Under the pieces are notes generated by a model, which saw nothing but the letters and a program-made list of their open reading frames with translations, did not search any database and had not been told where the DNA came from. From Plantago ovata (taxonomy: Eukaryota > Streptophyta > Magnoliopsida > Lamiales > Plantaginaceae): 64,000 nucleotides of DNA. The position numbers and the translations under genes are program-made. The stretch is taken from NCBI GenBank assembly GCA_028274465.1, contig CM051455.1, positions 93,876,365 through 93,940,364 on the forward strand, written 5' to 3'. Below are positions 22,206 through 34,165 of this stretch, piece after piece. Position 1 is the stretch's first letter. The number at the start of each line of letters is the position of its first letter.

Positions 22206-23767
22206 TCTTATTTAATTGGGCATCCTGTGAATGTCCATACTGATCATGCTGCTTTGAGACATTTGATAGCTAAGCAAGATTCTAAGCCTAGATTAATCCG
22301 TTGGGTCCTTTTGCTACAAGACTTTGATTTGACCATAGTGGATAGAGCTGGTAGGGAGAATTTAGTAGCATATCATTTATCTAGAATACCTAATATTCCT
22401 ATTGATCAGATACCCATCAATGAAGATCTCCCCGATGAGCACTTAATGAAGGCTAATGAAGAGCCATGGTATGCGGATATTGTAAACTATTTGGCTATGA
22501 ATATTTGCCCCACTAACTTTTCAGCCTCAGACAAGAGAGCTCTTGATAAGCAATGCAGGACTTACATATGGGATGATCCGCATCTATTCAAGGAAGGAGC
22601 TGATGGGATTCTAAGGAGATGTGTGCCACAAGAAGAGCAGCAAAGTGTACTGAGCCATTTCCATGAGCTTAACTTTGGGGGGCACTACAGTGGATTGAAG
22701 ACAGCGCGCAAGGTAATGCAGGCAGGATTTTTCTGGCCAACAATATACAAAGATGCTCGAAGTTTTGTGAAGAATTGTGACCCATGTCAACGAGGTGGTG
22801 GTATCGGCAAGAAGGATGAAATGCCCCTTCAAGGGAATCTAGTGGTAGAACCTTTCGATGTATGGGGCATTGATTTTATGGGACCATTTCCAAACAGTGG
22901 AGGCTATGAATACATTCTTGTTGCAGTGGATTATGTGACTAAATGGGTAGAGGCAATTCCTACAAAAACAAATGACGGCGCAGTGGTTATGAAGTTCTTG
23001 AAGGAAGTAATATTCTCGAGATTTGGGCGCCCTAGGACAATCATCAGCGATGGAGGGTCACACTTTGTCAATAGAACGTTTGCCTCACTTCTTAAGAGAT
23101 ACAGTGTCCACCATAGCATCGCTACGCCTCATCACCCACAGACGTCGGGACAAGTCGAAGTCAGCAACCGTCAAATCAAGAAGATCCTAGAGCGAGTAGT
23201 GAAGCCTAGTAGAAAGGATTGGGCAGGAAAATTGAATGATGCACTTTGGCATACAGGACTAGCTACAAGACGGTGATCGGGACCACTCCGTACAGACTTG
23301 TGTATGGGAAAGCGTGTCATCTTCCCGTAGAACTGGAACACAAGGCATATTGGGCCATTAAAGAACTTGATCTTGATATAGGAACAGCTGGCGAGGAACG
23401 ATTGTTGCAACTAGATGAGCTCGATGAATTACGACTAGGTGCTTATGAAAATGCCAAAATCTACAAGGAACGTACTAAGAAGTATCATGATCGTGTTATA
23501 GTACGTAAGGAATTGATTCTTGGACAAAAAGCTTTGGTATTTAATTCTCGCCTTCGACTATTTCCTGGAAAGCTCCGTACTCGTTGGGATGGACCGTACG
23601 AAATTATCGAAGTTGCTCCCCATGAAGCTGTAAAACTCTTCGATCCAAAGACGGGGAATACCTTCAAGGTGAATGGCCAGCGAGTGAAGCCGTACTTCGA
23701 GATATCTAGTGATCAAAGGGAGGTTGATCACCTTGAGCTTACCCTTACCACCTCCACTGAAGGTTAG
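22206..23767 (+). pseudogene. pol: RNase H end and integrase of element E
   Basis: Resumes RNase H ([20 protein letters not shown]) and the Athila linker, then integrase. The zinc-binding H-H-C-C part is [13 protein letters not shown] to CDPCQRGG (about 22655-22795). The catalytic core shows [12 protein letters not shown] (first Asp), [12 protein letters not shown] (second Asp) and [16 protein letters not shown] (Glu). The C-terminal part has [19 protein letters not shown] and [12 protein letters not shown]. These words are characteristic of the Athila lineage. Broken; element fossil. Confidence 0.88.
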
Positions 23768-25276
23768 TGTGTTTTCTCACGAGTTTGATTGAGTATTATA
23801 GGTCACTTATACAAGCATTAGCTCTCACCTTGGATCCACTTTCGACGTTCGGGACGAGCGACGACGTTCAGGTTTGGGGAGGAGGTTATCGCTGGTTATC
23901 TCTATACTTATCTTGCTTATGATAACTCATGATTTTTTTTGTTTTTTTTTTTTGCATTTGCACGTTTATTGCTTCCTAGGATAGTCTTGCATGTTTTATA
24001 TGGAGTTTATTGCCGAATTTTTTGAACTTTTTTATTGGGTAGATCAACCAACTATGTCATTAATCGTATGCTTCATCTCTATGAATTGGTTTGAGGTTTT
24101 TCTCGCTTGGCTTGTCACATTTATGTATTGCACTTAGTTAAGCTTGGTAGTCTCGACATCACTTAGTGTGTTTTCTCTACTGCGGTTCACGAAGGCCTTT
24201 ATAATAGGATGATGCATGTTAGGGTCTTATGGTTGTTTTCCCGAGTAGTTATGTACCTAAGAGGCAACAAGTCTTCACCATGCTTTGAGATTGCTAAATG
24301 CCTAGGAAGGAGGTAGTGTGAGGTTGTGTGATCCTTTGTTTATAACCTATTCTTCCGAATAGGTTCGGGGAGGGGGTTACACCATCATAGACTTGTTTCT
24401 GTTTTTCATTTTCGTATCGTGAGTTTATTTTTCCTTTTCCGTGAATATTGTACTCTAACCTATTCTTTCGAATAGGTTTCGGGAAGTCGTGTGAGTCATT
24501 TTGTTTCTCTTTTTGTTATGTTACTTCTGGCTAGAAAAGAATCGAAAAAAAAGAAAGAAAGAAAAAAATTCCAGAAAAAAAAAGAGAAAAAGAAAAAAAA
24601 AAGAATCTGGAAAGAAAAAAAGAAAAGACCCCAAAAAAGCACAGAAGGGTCCAAAAAGAAAGCCAAATAGCAGTTTAGCAAAGTGTTGAGTCTTATTTTC
24701 CATTTTTGTAATGTTCGTAATCGTGTTGTAATTTTCTATTTTTTATCTTTTTTGTCTTAAGTGTCATCTGTTCTAGACCACCCTCGTCCTGCCATTCAGG
24801 AAGCGGTGAATAGCTTAAGACTTTACTTGAGAGATGGGTAGAATAGGGGAGAGTTATCTTTTATAGGGAACCCTCCTTCGTTTGATGAGAGCCAGTACTG
24901 GTTCGACCTCTTTTGAGGAAAAGTCTTAACATGGTGGAAGAGCAGTAAGTCCTAAGTTTCATAGGCACGGGGCAACCATTCGTATCTTAGCATGCTTCAT
25001 TACGTCGTCACTGACTAGGTCCAGGTAGAGAATGTTACGAGAGACTATCTTGTCTTGACATAAGTGCTTATGTGGATGTGTATAAGTCAATCGAGGTATT
25101 CTTCAACCTATATTCATGATTTGATTCATATGGTTTTTGTTCATATGTTATTTGATAGATTCAGTAGATTAGTTCATTATATTTGGCATGAGACTCCATT
25201 TTGTGTCTTGCATGTTTTTTGTATTAGAGTCTAGCTTAGTTGCTTGAGGACAAGCAAAGGTTCGGTTTGGAGAGTT
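23768..25276 (+). other. 3' untranslated region of element E
   Basis: No coding sequence. It has GGTTTGGGGAGGAGG just after pol (about 23872), two hairpins AACCTATTC-loop-GAATAGGTT (near 24346 and 24458), a purine-rich simple tract (24540-24650) and the terminal hairpin TTGCTTGAGGACAAGCAA (about 25240-25257) before the polypurine tract. The order mirrors element C. Confidence 0.8.
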
Positions 25277-26531
25277 TGATTAATGTGTATTTTACACTTT
25301 CATTCGAGTCTTTTTCACCTATTTTAGCTATCCTCTATGTTAATTTAGCTATATTTTAATGCATTTTATTAGAATAGTGTCACGTTTCCCTTTAGATTTT
25401 ATTTTATAGGTTTTGGTTGAAATTCGAAGATTTCCGGGCAATTATATTGAAGTTGACAAGGAATTGGTGTCCCAGAAGCCTATTTGGAGTATCTGAAGGT
25501 TTCCGGATAGGATTTGGAGTCTAGGGGCCGAATCTGGAGGTTAGAAGGCTACTAGAAGACAGAAACCGAGTCCGAAAAGGGGAAGAAATCCAAAAACGCA
25601 TCGAAAACGTGGAATTCCGCGAAAAATCTCCGGGGCCAACCGCCCCACAGTATTTCGGGGACTTATATATAGTTGCTCAGTTTTCTCCGAAAATCATATA
25701 TTTCCAGACCTACTTTCTCACCTCTCTCTATAGTTTTAGGTAGGAACTTCCCGGGGCCTGTCCTGGGAGTTCCGTAGCTTAGGGGACACTTTTTCATAGC
25801 GGATTGGAGCTCGTAGGATCGTAATTCTTCGGAGATTGACAACCTTCGGTAACTTGTATCTTACAGTTTAATCTACTTATTTTATATATCTTTCAATATG
25901 TTTTCTTCTATGATTTCTATTGATTGCATGCCTATTATGAGTAGCTAAACTTATCGTTGGTGGTAGTATGTGAATTCTTAGCGAAGGGAAGATAATCATG
26001 CTAATGGCTATATCGCGCATTATACTCCATGTCATTGCTTTATTTCGTTGATCAGGCAGAGCCTAAATTCTCGTATGTTGTATTAATTATTATGCACAAT
26101 TGGACACTTGTCGACCTGTGTGAGAGTTTATCTTCGTAGTGTTGAATAATTACGGAACACAATAGGACAATAGTGATTGACTTGTCAGACCAATTATCTT
26201 CGTAGTGCTTAATATTTGCAATAGGACACTAGATTGATTCAAAGATCTCTATGCAAGACCGAGGAATTTATGCATGATTATCGACCCATTATGTTAAGAA
26301 GGATCATACTATCACCAATCTCCATTATCTGTTAGAAAAACCCCTTTGCTATCTGTCTGCTGTTTATATTCTCTTGTTAAATAGATAAAGCTAGTTATAG
26401 TACTGAGAGAACGACACTCGAGTCATTCTACTGCTACACTACGGTTTTCGTTGTAGTTGTGGATTGCATTTGGCTAATTTCAAATTTATTTGATCCGTTC
26501 GCGTTGGAACACGACAGCAGCTCGTTCATCA
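25277..26531 (+). repeat. 3' LTR of element E
   Basis: Starts TGATTAATGTG after GGTTTGGAGAGTT and ends CTCGTTCATCA. It matches the minus-strand LTR at 61314-62507 more closely than those of H or I. Immediately downstream (CAAGATTCCAATC) is Sirevirus-like RNase H, marking the insertion point in F. Confidence 0.88.
25664..25672 (+). promoter_or_regulatory. TATA-like box in the LTR of element E
   Basis: TATATATAG directly after a GC-rich palindrome patch (25618-25661). The same arrangement is seen in the minus-strand LTRs. Confidence 0.55.
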
Positions 26532-29500
26532 CAAGATTCCAATCTGACCCAAGAGAATCAAACTACAAAAAGGCAATTAAGATACTGAAATATGTTAAAG
26601 GTACAGTCAATGTTGGATTATGGTATCCGAAAGATTCTAGACTTGAATTGGTTGGTTATTCTGATGCTGATCATGGAGGATCAACTCTTGATAGACTGAA
26701 GATATGCTATATCCTTGAACACTTCAGGATTCAACTAAGAAACCCATTGCCAATCAAGAAATCTGTATGCAGTGAGGGAAGAGCCTTCTACAAGCAAAAT
26801 GTACCTAAGACTGCTGGCAAGAAACTTGAAAATCTAAGAAGACAACAGCTGCAGATGTTGTCAGCACAAGTCAGCAAGAAAGGTATACAACAGCTGCAGA
26901 TGTCACCACTCAGCAAGAAAATGTTCCAGCAACTGAAAAAGTTGTTGATGAAACTGTTGTAGATGGTGATCATGATGAAACTGCTGTAGATGGTGATCAT
27001 GCTAAGACCACTACACCCGTTGCTGAAAATGCAACTACTGACGCCACTGCTGGGAAACCGGAAAAATCAAAGAAGAAAACGAGGAAAGCTGATGATGACA
27101 CTCAGACTGCAGCGTCATCAACTAACCCCTTCCCCAAAAGAAAAAGGACAAGTAACCCAAGAAAGAAAACACTGGCTCGCAAGTCAGTACCAATTTTCCA
27201 TGATCTTTCGGACGATTCACAAGCAGTTGCTGAAAAGAAAACTCCAGTAGATGTTGACAAAGTGGTTACTGAAACCTATGTCAGCAATGTTGAAGTGTTT
27301 GCGGAAGCCTTCAACAATCAACTTAATGTTGATTCATCTACTGTGAATAGACCACAAGGCAGTGGAAATGAAATTCCTGCCCCAATCCCAGATATCTACA
27401 TTGTAGATAATCTTGATGATCAGACTCAGGAACCAGTGACCGATATCGCTGCTGATATAAGAACCGCGGCACTTGCTGAAGCTGACGTTGCTGAAAAGAT
27501 GGTTGTTGAACAAGCAACTCATCAAGTTGCTGAAGAACCAGTTGCTGAGACCGCAATGGTTCAAGTCCCAGAAGTTGTTGAAACAACACAAGAGACATTA
27601 TTCGACACGCATCTCGTGATGCTGAGAATACTGGACCCAGTTCACCGAAAACATCCATTGACAAAGTTCAGCTTGTGCTGGAAGAACTAAGTCATCAAAT
27701 GGAGTTGGATATTGAAGACACATCCAACAAATCAATCGATGTTTTCATGACAAGCAGTGAGCTCAAGGGTCAACATGCCTCTGCTCAACTTGTCATTTCA
27801 GAGACAAGGGAGATTGCTGAAACCGCACAGCTTTCTCAAACAGAGCAAGAAAAGAAGTCTGCTGAAGAAACAGTCCCAGATACTGAAGAAGCTGTCGTTG
27901 CTGAAAGGACTGAGCCACAATCTTCACTATCTGAAACTCAACCATAAGCAAATCTTCACTATCTGAAACTCAATCTTTTGCTAATATAATAATTTCTCTA
28001 CAGACTTCTCAAGATACAAGTCAGACGGTTGCTGAAGCCTGTGCACCAGAATCAACACTTTTGGTTCAGAAGGTAGTTAAAGTTTTTGGTAATACAACTA
28101 AGTTTGACAAGTTAGTACTTGTATCTAACTCACAATTATTTCAGGATGAACAAATGAAGGATGCTTCTCAAGATCCTCAAGGAATGGAAATAGTACCAGC
28201 ACAAACACGTGTGCAACATGAGCTTGCTGAATCTCAGCAGGTAAATCATGTTTCAGCTTTGGACTCTAAGACTATTTTCTAAACCTTTCGTGAACATAAT
28301 GTTATTCTTTTTCAGGCTCAAAAGGAGACCACTGAAGTTGTTCACATCACTGAAGATCCAAAAGTAAGTTCTGAAGAACTTTACTTAGACATCAAGAGAA
28401 CTACCTTGTCAAGAGTTGCTAAGTCTGTCAGCAACTGGCAAAGGTACAGACGGATGGACTTTTCTGGCCTTCATCTTCATCTATCCAACGAGAAAAAGAG
28501 GTCATCTTTGCTGAAAGTCGAGACCTTTGTCCACTCCATACTTCCGGAAGACATGTCATATTCTCAGCTAATGAGCTCAAATCTGATGGCTCAAATCAGA
28601 GAGAATAAGAAGGCCAAATTTAAGAGTGCCTCTCCAGCTGAACAAGCTGTGATGCTCAAGGGTTCTTTTGTACCCGTGGTGGCTGATCCCCACAATATCA
28701 ATGAAGAAGAGGAACTAACGAGTGTTGCTTTGTACAAGCATCTCGAGTTGGTCATATGAACAGATGATGATGAAGAGGAAGAAGATGAAACCATCCCTAC
28801 TGATCACAGTGATGATGAAGGGAAAGATTCTAAGGATAAAAAGGACGACGATGATGACAATCACGGTCCTAGTCCAGATGCTGGTGGACTTAAACTAACA
28901 GTTGCTGAGACTTAGAATCAAGACAATCAGCAAGCTGATCAAACACCAACTCAGCAAGAATCCCAACCTGCTCCTACTGAACCAATTACTCAAGCACCTG
29001 TACAAGGCGCTGATACTGAAGAAGAGTACGCCAGAAAGCGCGCCGCATTGAAACATGGCAAGAGCAAGCTTTCTGATGCCGAGTTATATTTACTCGATGC
29101 CAAGGTCACTGATCCAAACCTTGATGATGATGAAGAAATGGATGAAGATTACCAAAGAGCACTTCAAAATAGTCTCCAAATTCATGCAAGGCATACGCAA
29201 AATTTGGATATTGCTCAATCTTCAGGAGTAAAGCCATAGGAAGTCCCCTCCCTTCCATTTACTACTGGTGAAACTCCAGCAATTGAGTCTCAAACGTTGC
29301 CCTCAACAACTACTCAATTAAAACTTACTACTGGTGAAACTCCAGTCGTTGAGTCTGAGCGTTGCCATCAGCAACCACTCAACCAGAAAGGAATGAAGCT
29401 GCCGATTTAGGTTCCAAGGTTGCTAGCCTTGATGAATCTGACGATGAAGACGATCTTTCAGCAAATGAGGACGATCACTCAAAGAAAAATGACCCCAAAG

Positions 29501-30867
29501 TGGTTGAAATTCCTCATCCTGACTATGAACATGATGTAGGAGATGACTTGAGAAGTCATTTGCTGACAAAAGATGATCAATTTGCTTCTGAGCTCAAAGT
29601 TCATTCCTTGACCCCAAATTTAGTGCCGTTCCCAAATGTGGAGGATTTCACTCCAAGAATTAAAGCACTAATGGAAGTCCACAAATCCTGCAAAGCAGAA
29701 GATGATGCACTGCTTGCTGAGAGTCCGCTTGACATCGGAAAAATATTGTCTATTGTGCTGAAACGCACTACTACTCTTACAATAGCTCAAAAAGACATCA
29801 GTCTTTACCACAAAAGCTATGAAGAAGATGTGAGTCAAGCACTCCGGTTAGCAAAGTCTGCATTAGTCAAGGCTCAGACTTTCATTGAAGATAAGGTCGC
29901 GACAGAGCGCAGACATGAGGAGAATCTGGTGAGTATTAAAGAAGAATTGTCAAAGTTGACCTCTGATCAGCAAACAATTATCATGAAATACAACAACCTA
30001 AGTACTCTTGCTGAAAATTGCTATGAGTTCTTTTCTCTGCACATTACTCCAATGATGCAATCCATGTCTAAGGGGGAAGATAAGAAAAGAGATCTTCAAG
30101 AAAGAAAACCCCTACTGAAGCGCCACTGACTATATAACCTCTTGCTGAAAGAGAGCAAAGTTCTAAAAGACAAGCAAATTCTGAGTTGAATTCAGCAAGT
30201 CCGAAAAAGAGAAAAACTTCTGCTGAAACTCAAGAATTCTGTCACACTGAAAGTCATCAAGATCTGAATAATGAAGATGATGATGATGACAATCAGACCA
30301 TAGCTCAAGCCATAAGAGCTAGACCAATAACAGCCTTAACTCCGTTTGGCCATTCAAAGCATTTCTCTTGTGACTCAAGATCTTCAGCAAGAGATCAAGA
30401 AAATGTAAAGTCAAGAAGAAGAAGGCAAAGACAGGAAGAAAAGAGGCTGGCCAGCATTGCTATTGGCTCCGACATTGAATATACAAAGACCAGCAATGAG
30501 GAAACCACTCAGAATGTGATCAGAAACGTTCATGGTTGCTGGTTCTTAAAGCTGGAAGATTTGCTGGTAAATGAGTTCTTTCCAACAGCTATACTGAACC
30601 AAATGTATACTTGGATTGATCTCAAGGTGAAAAGAAAAGAAAGGGATCCTCCTTTCCTACCAAGAAACATTGCTGGGAGATGGTTGAATCTGGAAGTCTT
30701 GGTAAGAGGAACTTCAATTGGTAAGTCCATAAAACAAGAACCTGAGTTGATAAAACCAATTGGTGTTGCCTATTACTCTGACCCTGTAACCAAGAAATCA
30801 AAGAAGAAACTTGGATTGATTCCTTATGAGTATTTATATCTCACTGCTAAGGATCAAGAAGAAGATC
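26532..30867 (+). mobile_element. Element F (left visible part): older Sirevirus-like Ty1/copia copy
   Basis: Starts at the border of element E inside the copia RNase H ([37 protein letters not shown]) and runs into the extra 3' coding region until 30867, where element G was inserted (target duplication AGATC, 30863-30867). It continues at 45149-47332. Its 5' half is not visible. Fossil; rearranged and broken, clearly older than G. Confidence 0.88.
26700..30867 (+). pseudogene. Extra 3' coding region of element F (Sirevirus env-like position)
   Basis: Matches the corresponding region of G along its length: a conserved segment (ICYILEHFRIQLRNPLPIKK), then Ala/Glu/Gln-rich low complexity with many VAE units, KFKSASPAEQAVMLKGSFVP, an acidic DDEEE-rich patch, QKDISLYHKSYEEDVSQALR and RRRRQRQEEKRLASIA (nuclear-localisation-like). 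No signal peptide or transmembrane segment is evident. It lies where Sireviruses have an env-like ORF, but the envelope name is positional only. Several breaks. Confidence 0.75.
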
Positions 30868-31048
30868 TGTTAGGAAACTTGTAATTTTGATGAGCAATTA
30901 ACCATGCTAAATTAAGAACAGTCCAGTAACTAGTACTCTTAATGTCCATAGGATTTTAGAATTTTTTAAAGAACATTGTAAAAGAGGAACGTTTGCTGAT
31001 GACTTAGATAGGTGTTAGATAAGTTTTTATCTTGGTGGATGACGTACT

Positions 31049-31217
31049 TTAATTTCTGTGAAGAAATTAATCTATTGACACATTTGCGTATGATATATTT
31101 TATTTTCTGAAAAGAAAATATCTTATTGATGCTTAGCTTTGATGTAACTTATTTTTCTGAAAAGAAAATGACCTATTGAAGCATTTGCTGAAGATGTATT
31201 TTGTTTATTACAAACAA
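31049..31217 (+). repeat. Tandem hairpin units in U3 of element G
   Basis: Four hairpins start at about 31049, 31101, 31151 and 31199, a spacing of 48-52 bp. Stems differ (TTAATTTCT/AGAAATTAA, TATTTTCT/AGAAAATA, ATTTTCT/AGAAAAT, TTTGTTT/AAACAAA) while the text between them is similar (CTATTGAAGCATTTGC type). The same units occur in the 3' LTR at 43641-43809, and fewer are seen in the LTR of F. Confidence 0.75.
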
Positions 31218-31644
31218 ATTATTGAAGCAAATAAGAAACCGGTCAGAATCTTGAAGACTTTTGAAGATCTGAAGACTTGAAGACTTGAAGACTTGAAGAT
31301 TGCTGAAGACTGGTAAGGCACGTGTTGCTCAGAAAGTGAAATTTTCAGCAACAGCATTGCATAAGTGAAAATCTGAAAGACAGAGTAGGTTGTGCTTGCT
31401 GAAACTGAGAATAAACACTTGCTGATAAACATATGTGACCTCTTGCTGAATGTACTTGATTTTGCGCTCCAATGTTACTGTTTGAATTCTATTCAAAGGT
31501 GCATTTAATGCAAAGCTTACACGCGAAGGACATGAAGACTAGAAGACAAACAAAGGATGCTGTTGAAAGTACAAAAGCAAGATAGTGACATGTTAAGGAA
31601 CAAAAGCCTTAGGATTTGAAATTCAAACGGCTCCTTACTTGCAC

Positions 31645-31653
31645 TATAAATAG
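31645..31653 (+). promoter_or_regulatory. TATA box, 5' LTR of element G
   Basis: TATAAATAG; the same box is at 44237-44245 (3' LTR of G) and 46324-46332 (LTR of F). Confidence 0.75.
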
Positions 31654-32558
31654 AGGTCATCCGGCAAAGAGTTGAAGTGTGTTAACAACGTGATCAAACT
31701 CTCACTTGTGCTTAAAATTCACAAACCTTCAAACACTCTTACTGCCATTGATCCGTTCCAAGACTTAAAGCTTGAAAAAGCTACTTGTGAAGAAGTAGAA
31801 CAAACTCGGCTAAGAAATTAGTTAAGTGCTCTTTCTTTCAAACAAGAACAAGTCTTGACACCAGAAACAATCAAACTTGTTTACTGCAAAGTATTCCAAG
31901 TTGTGTTTCTTAGATTACTTGTTGTAACTGAATAAGTTATAATTAAGTTATCTCACCCCAAAACTCTCTAACTGAAAATACACCCTTTCAGGCGTGATAT
32001 TCAGGGGGAACTTAATCAAGCAAAGTTTTGCTGATTAAAAGTACCAAGTTTGGTGGAGAACAAGGTTGAGTTCTCTAGTTTAGGTTGGAGACAAAGCAAG
32101 TGTGCTTTGGTTTCTGTTGAATCGCTTTAGATAGGAGATTGTAAGGAACCTCAATCATATCTTAGTGGATTCAGTCCTAGAAAGGACAAAGTGGATTAGT
32201 TGGGAGATTACGCCACTCTCAGATACCACTCTAAAAGCGTTTGTCTGATTTACTTACTGCATTTAGCTTTCATCAAATTATATCTCTTTGTACACAGTCA
32301 CTCACATCACTAGCTGAAACACTTTACTTGCTGAAAAAGCACTTATCGTTTCAAAGACTTCCGCTCTCTGATTTTAAGTATCAGCAAACCAAGCTACTGT
32401 AAAGTAACTTACGCTTGCTGAGAAAGTTAAGTATCAGCAACCTCATTACTGAAAAGTAATAAGTACTTGCTGAGAAAGTTTTAAACGACAAAAGTTTGAA
32501 AAGACTATTCACCCCCCCCCCCTCTAGTCTTTTCTTGTTGTTTAAAGGGACCAACAAG

Positions 32559-32570
32559 TGGTATCAGAGC
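32559..32570 (+). other. Primer binding site of element G (initiator tRNA-Met)
   Basis: TGGTATCAGAGC two bases after the 5' LTR. Confidence 0.92.
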
Positions 32571-32668
32571 AGGAGGTTCTTTAGCCTTCTGCACTGAACC
32601 TAGATCCCCTTAAGTGCTTTCCGTAAATCTCTTTCACTTGATCAGTTTGGTAGTGCTTTGCTAACAGG

Positions 32669-33623
32669 ATGTCTTTAGGAGATGCTCCCTTGCTGAAGCT
32701 GGAAAATTACGAGAAATGGCGTTAGAATTAGAAGAGTATCAGTCCTCAATTCTACAGTTACTTGCTGAAATCCAAGAAATGAAAAAGATGAAAATCAATT
32801 TCAAATCTTATGTGGAAGCGAGTAATACGCTGACTGAACTAAACTCTTATTTGAGAGATCCATCTCAGAAAGAAGGTTTAGGAGCAACGTGTGAAGGTGA
32901 TAACGTAGAAATCTTGAGAAAAGATAAATCACCTATCTCCTTTGTACGTGCTACTGATAGTAGTCCACCAGTGATCTATCAGTTGGTCAAACTAAAGTTG
33001 CTGAAACATGCAATCAAGTACCTATGACCATAAAGCCCGCTGTTGCTGCTCAAAGTAACAAGACTTTAAAAGGAAAACAGGTTGCTGTGAAGCAAACTGG
33101 AAAGAAAAAGAATGCCGTGAAGCATTCCGCCAAACAAGTTGCTGAAAAGCAAGTTGTTAAGTCTAAAGGCAAGATTACCAAAAGTAATCAGAAGTTCCTC
33201 GCTGACAAACCTGAATCAAGTAAGGTTGCTGATGCTAAAGCTCAGCATTCTCCAAAGAGTGGACTCGGTTTCAAAACCAAGCAAAGTCAACTCTTTCATG
33301 AGTATAAGCAAAGTCAGCAAAGATACTTCAAAGAGATGAAGAAAACCAAGCCTAAGAGTTCTGAAAAGACTCCCAATGCTAGGACTAGAAGGAACCTTGC
33401 TAGAAAAGAACTTACTGAAAAGTATGCTCAGCAAAAAGGTCAACAGAGCAAGACACCACATCAGAAAGTGGATTTGACCAGCACGAGTCAAAAGTCTTTT
33501 AGCTCAAAACCTCCTAGTTCCTCAGCAAGTAGAAAACAAGTCAAAGTTGAAAAACTTCAGACTTGGGTTTCCACTGGACGCATTCTTGAACATGTTAATG
33601 GACATCCATCAATGGATAATTAA
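32669..33623 (+). pseudogene. gag: gag remnant of element G
   Basis: Begins MSLGDAPLLKLENYEKW, a typical copia gag start (PLLKLENYEKW). Downstream parts show a coiled-coil-like Leu/Glu segment (LEEYQSSILQLLAEIQEMKK) and a very Lys-rich tail (KGKQVAVKQTGKKKNAVKH). Small for a Sirevirus gag; no zinc knuckle recognised. Broken. Confidence 0.65.
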
Positions 33624-33628
33624 CTTGT

Positions 33629-34165
33629 TTGCTCTTGATTGTGCAGACTGCAGCCACGGAGACAAACGATGCAATCTGGCACTTTGATAGTGGTTGTGGA
33701 AAGCACATGACGGGCAACAAGAATAACCTTATAAACTATAGACGGTGGTCTAAAGGTCCAACAATAAGGTTTGCTGGTGGAGGCTCCGGATCTACAAAAG
33801 GCTATGGTGATGTGAAGTTGGGATGTATAACCATTTCTGGAGTTCTTTATGTCAAAAATCTTAAGTTTAACCTTTTCAGCATGAGTCAATTTGCTGACAA
33901 AGGATACTTCATCGAAATTAAAAGTGATGAATGTAAACTTGTAGATTTTGAGACTAAAAAGGTTATAATGATTGCAAGAAGATCAGGAGGATTGTACACC
34001 GTTGATTGGTCTTCAGCAAACGTTGAAAAATGCCTTGTCTCAGATCATGATTGCCTTGCTGAAAAAGCATGGTTATGGCATAAACGAACAAGTCATCTAA
34101 ACTTCAAGACGCTGAATAAGCTGTCTAAAAAGGCACTTGTAGTTGGATTACCTAGGGTTACTTAA
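33629..34165 (+). CDS. pol: Copia protease and pre-integrase segment of element G
   Basis: Protease active site DSG in [15 protein letters not shown], followed by the copia pattern [19 protein letters not shown] and [17 protein letters not shown]. The gag-pre-integrase part ([17 protein letters not shown]) supplies the first His residues of the integrase zinc finger. It precedes and slightly overlaps the long pol frame. Confidence 0.8.
   Translation: MLLIVQTAATETNDAIWHFDSGCGKHMTGNKNNLINYRRWSKGPTIRFAGGGSGSTKGYGDVKLGCITISGVLYVKNLKFNLFSMSQFADKGYFIEIKSDECKLVDFETKKVIMIARRSGGLYTVDWSSANVEKCLVSDHDCLAEKAWLWHKRTSHLNFKTLNKLSKKALVVGLPRVT

Larger units (their letters stand above)
21116..26531 (+). mobile_element. 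Element E: Athila-like Ty3/gypsy element, 3' part
   Basis: Begins after the gap in RNase H, continues through integrase (to 23767), a 1.5-kb untranslated region and a 3' LTR (25277-26531). The LTR end abuts Sirevirus-like RNase H sequence of element F, so E was inserted into F. A Cassandra element sits inside RNase H. It is the only Athila-like copy here with integrase. Fossil; broken. Confidence 0.88.
30868..32556 (+). repeat. 5' LTR of element G
   Basis: TGTTAGGAAACTTG to AAAGGGACCAACA. Contains four spaced hairpins in U3 (31049-31217), a short GAAGACTT direct repeat (about 31262-31292), a TATA box and a C-run near the 3' end. Confidence 0.95.

Noticed and set aside
24496-24703. Lys-rich or Phe-rich open frames (also 7431-7775, 58681-59015, 63006-63329)
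   Set aside because: Produced by the A/G-rich simple tract found in all Athila-like copies; both strands are open only because of base composition.
26459-26531. Separate gene starting MDCIWLISNLFDPF
   Set aside because: This head is the end of the E LTR read through into element F sequence.
32559-32570. tRNA gene fragments at primer sites
   Set aside because: Only 12-18 bases match, directly after LTRs; these are primer binding sites.
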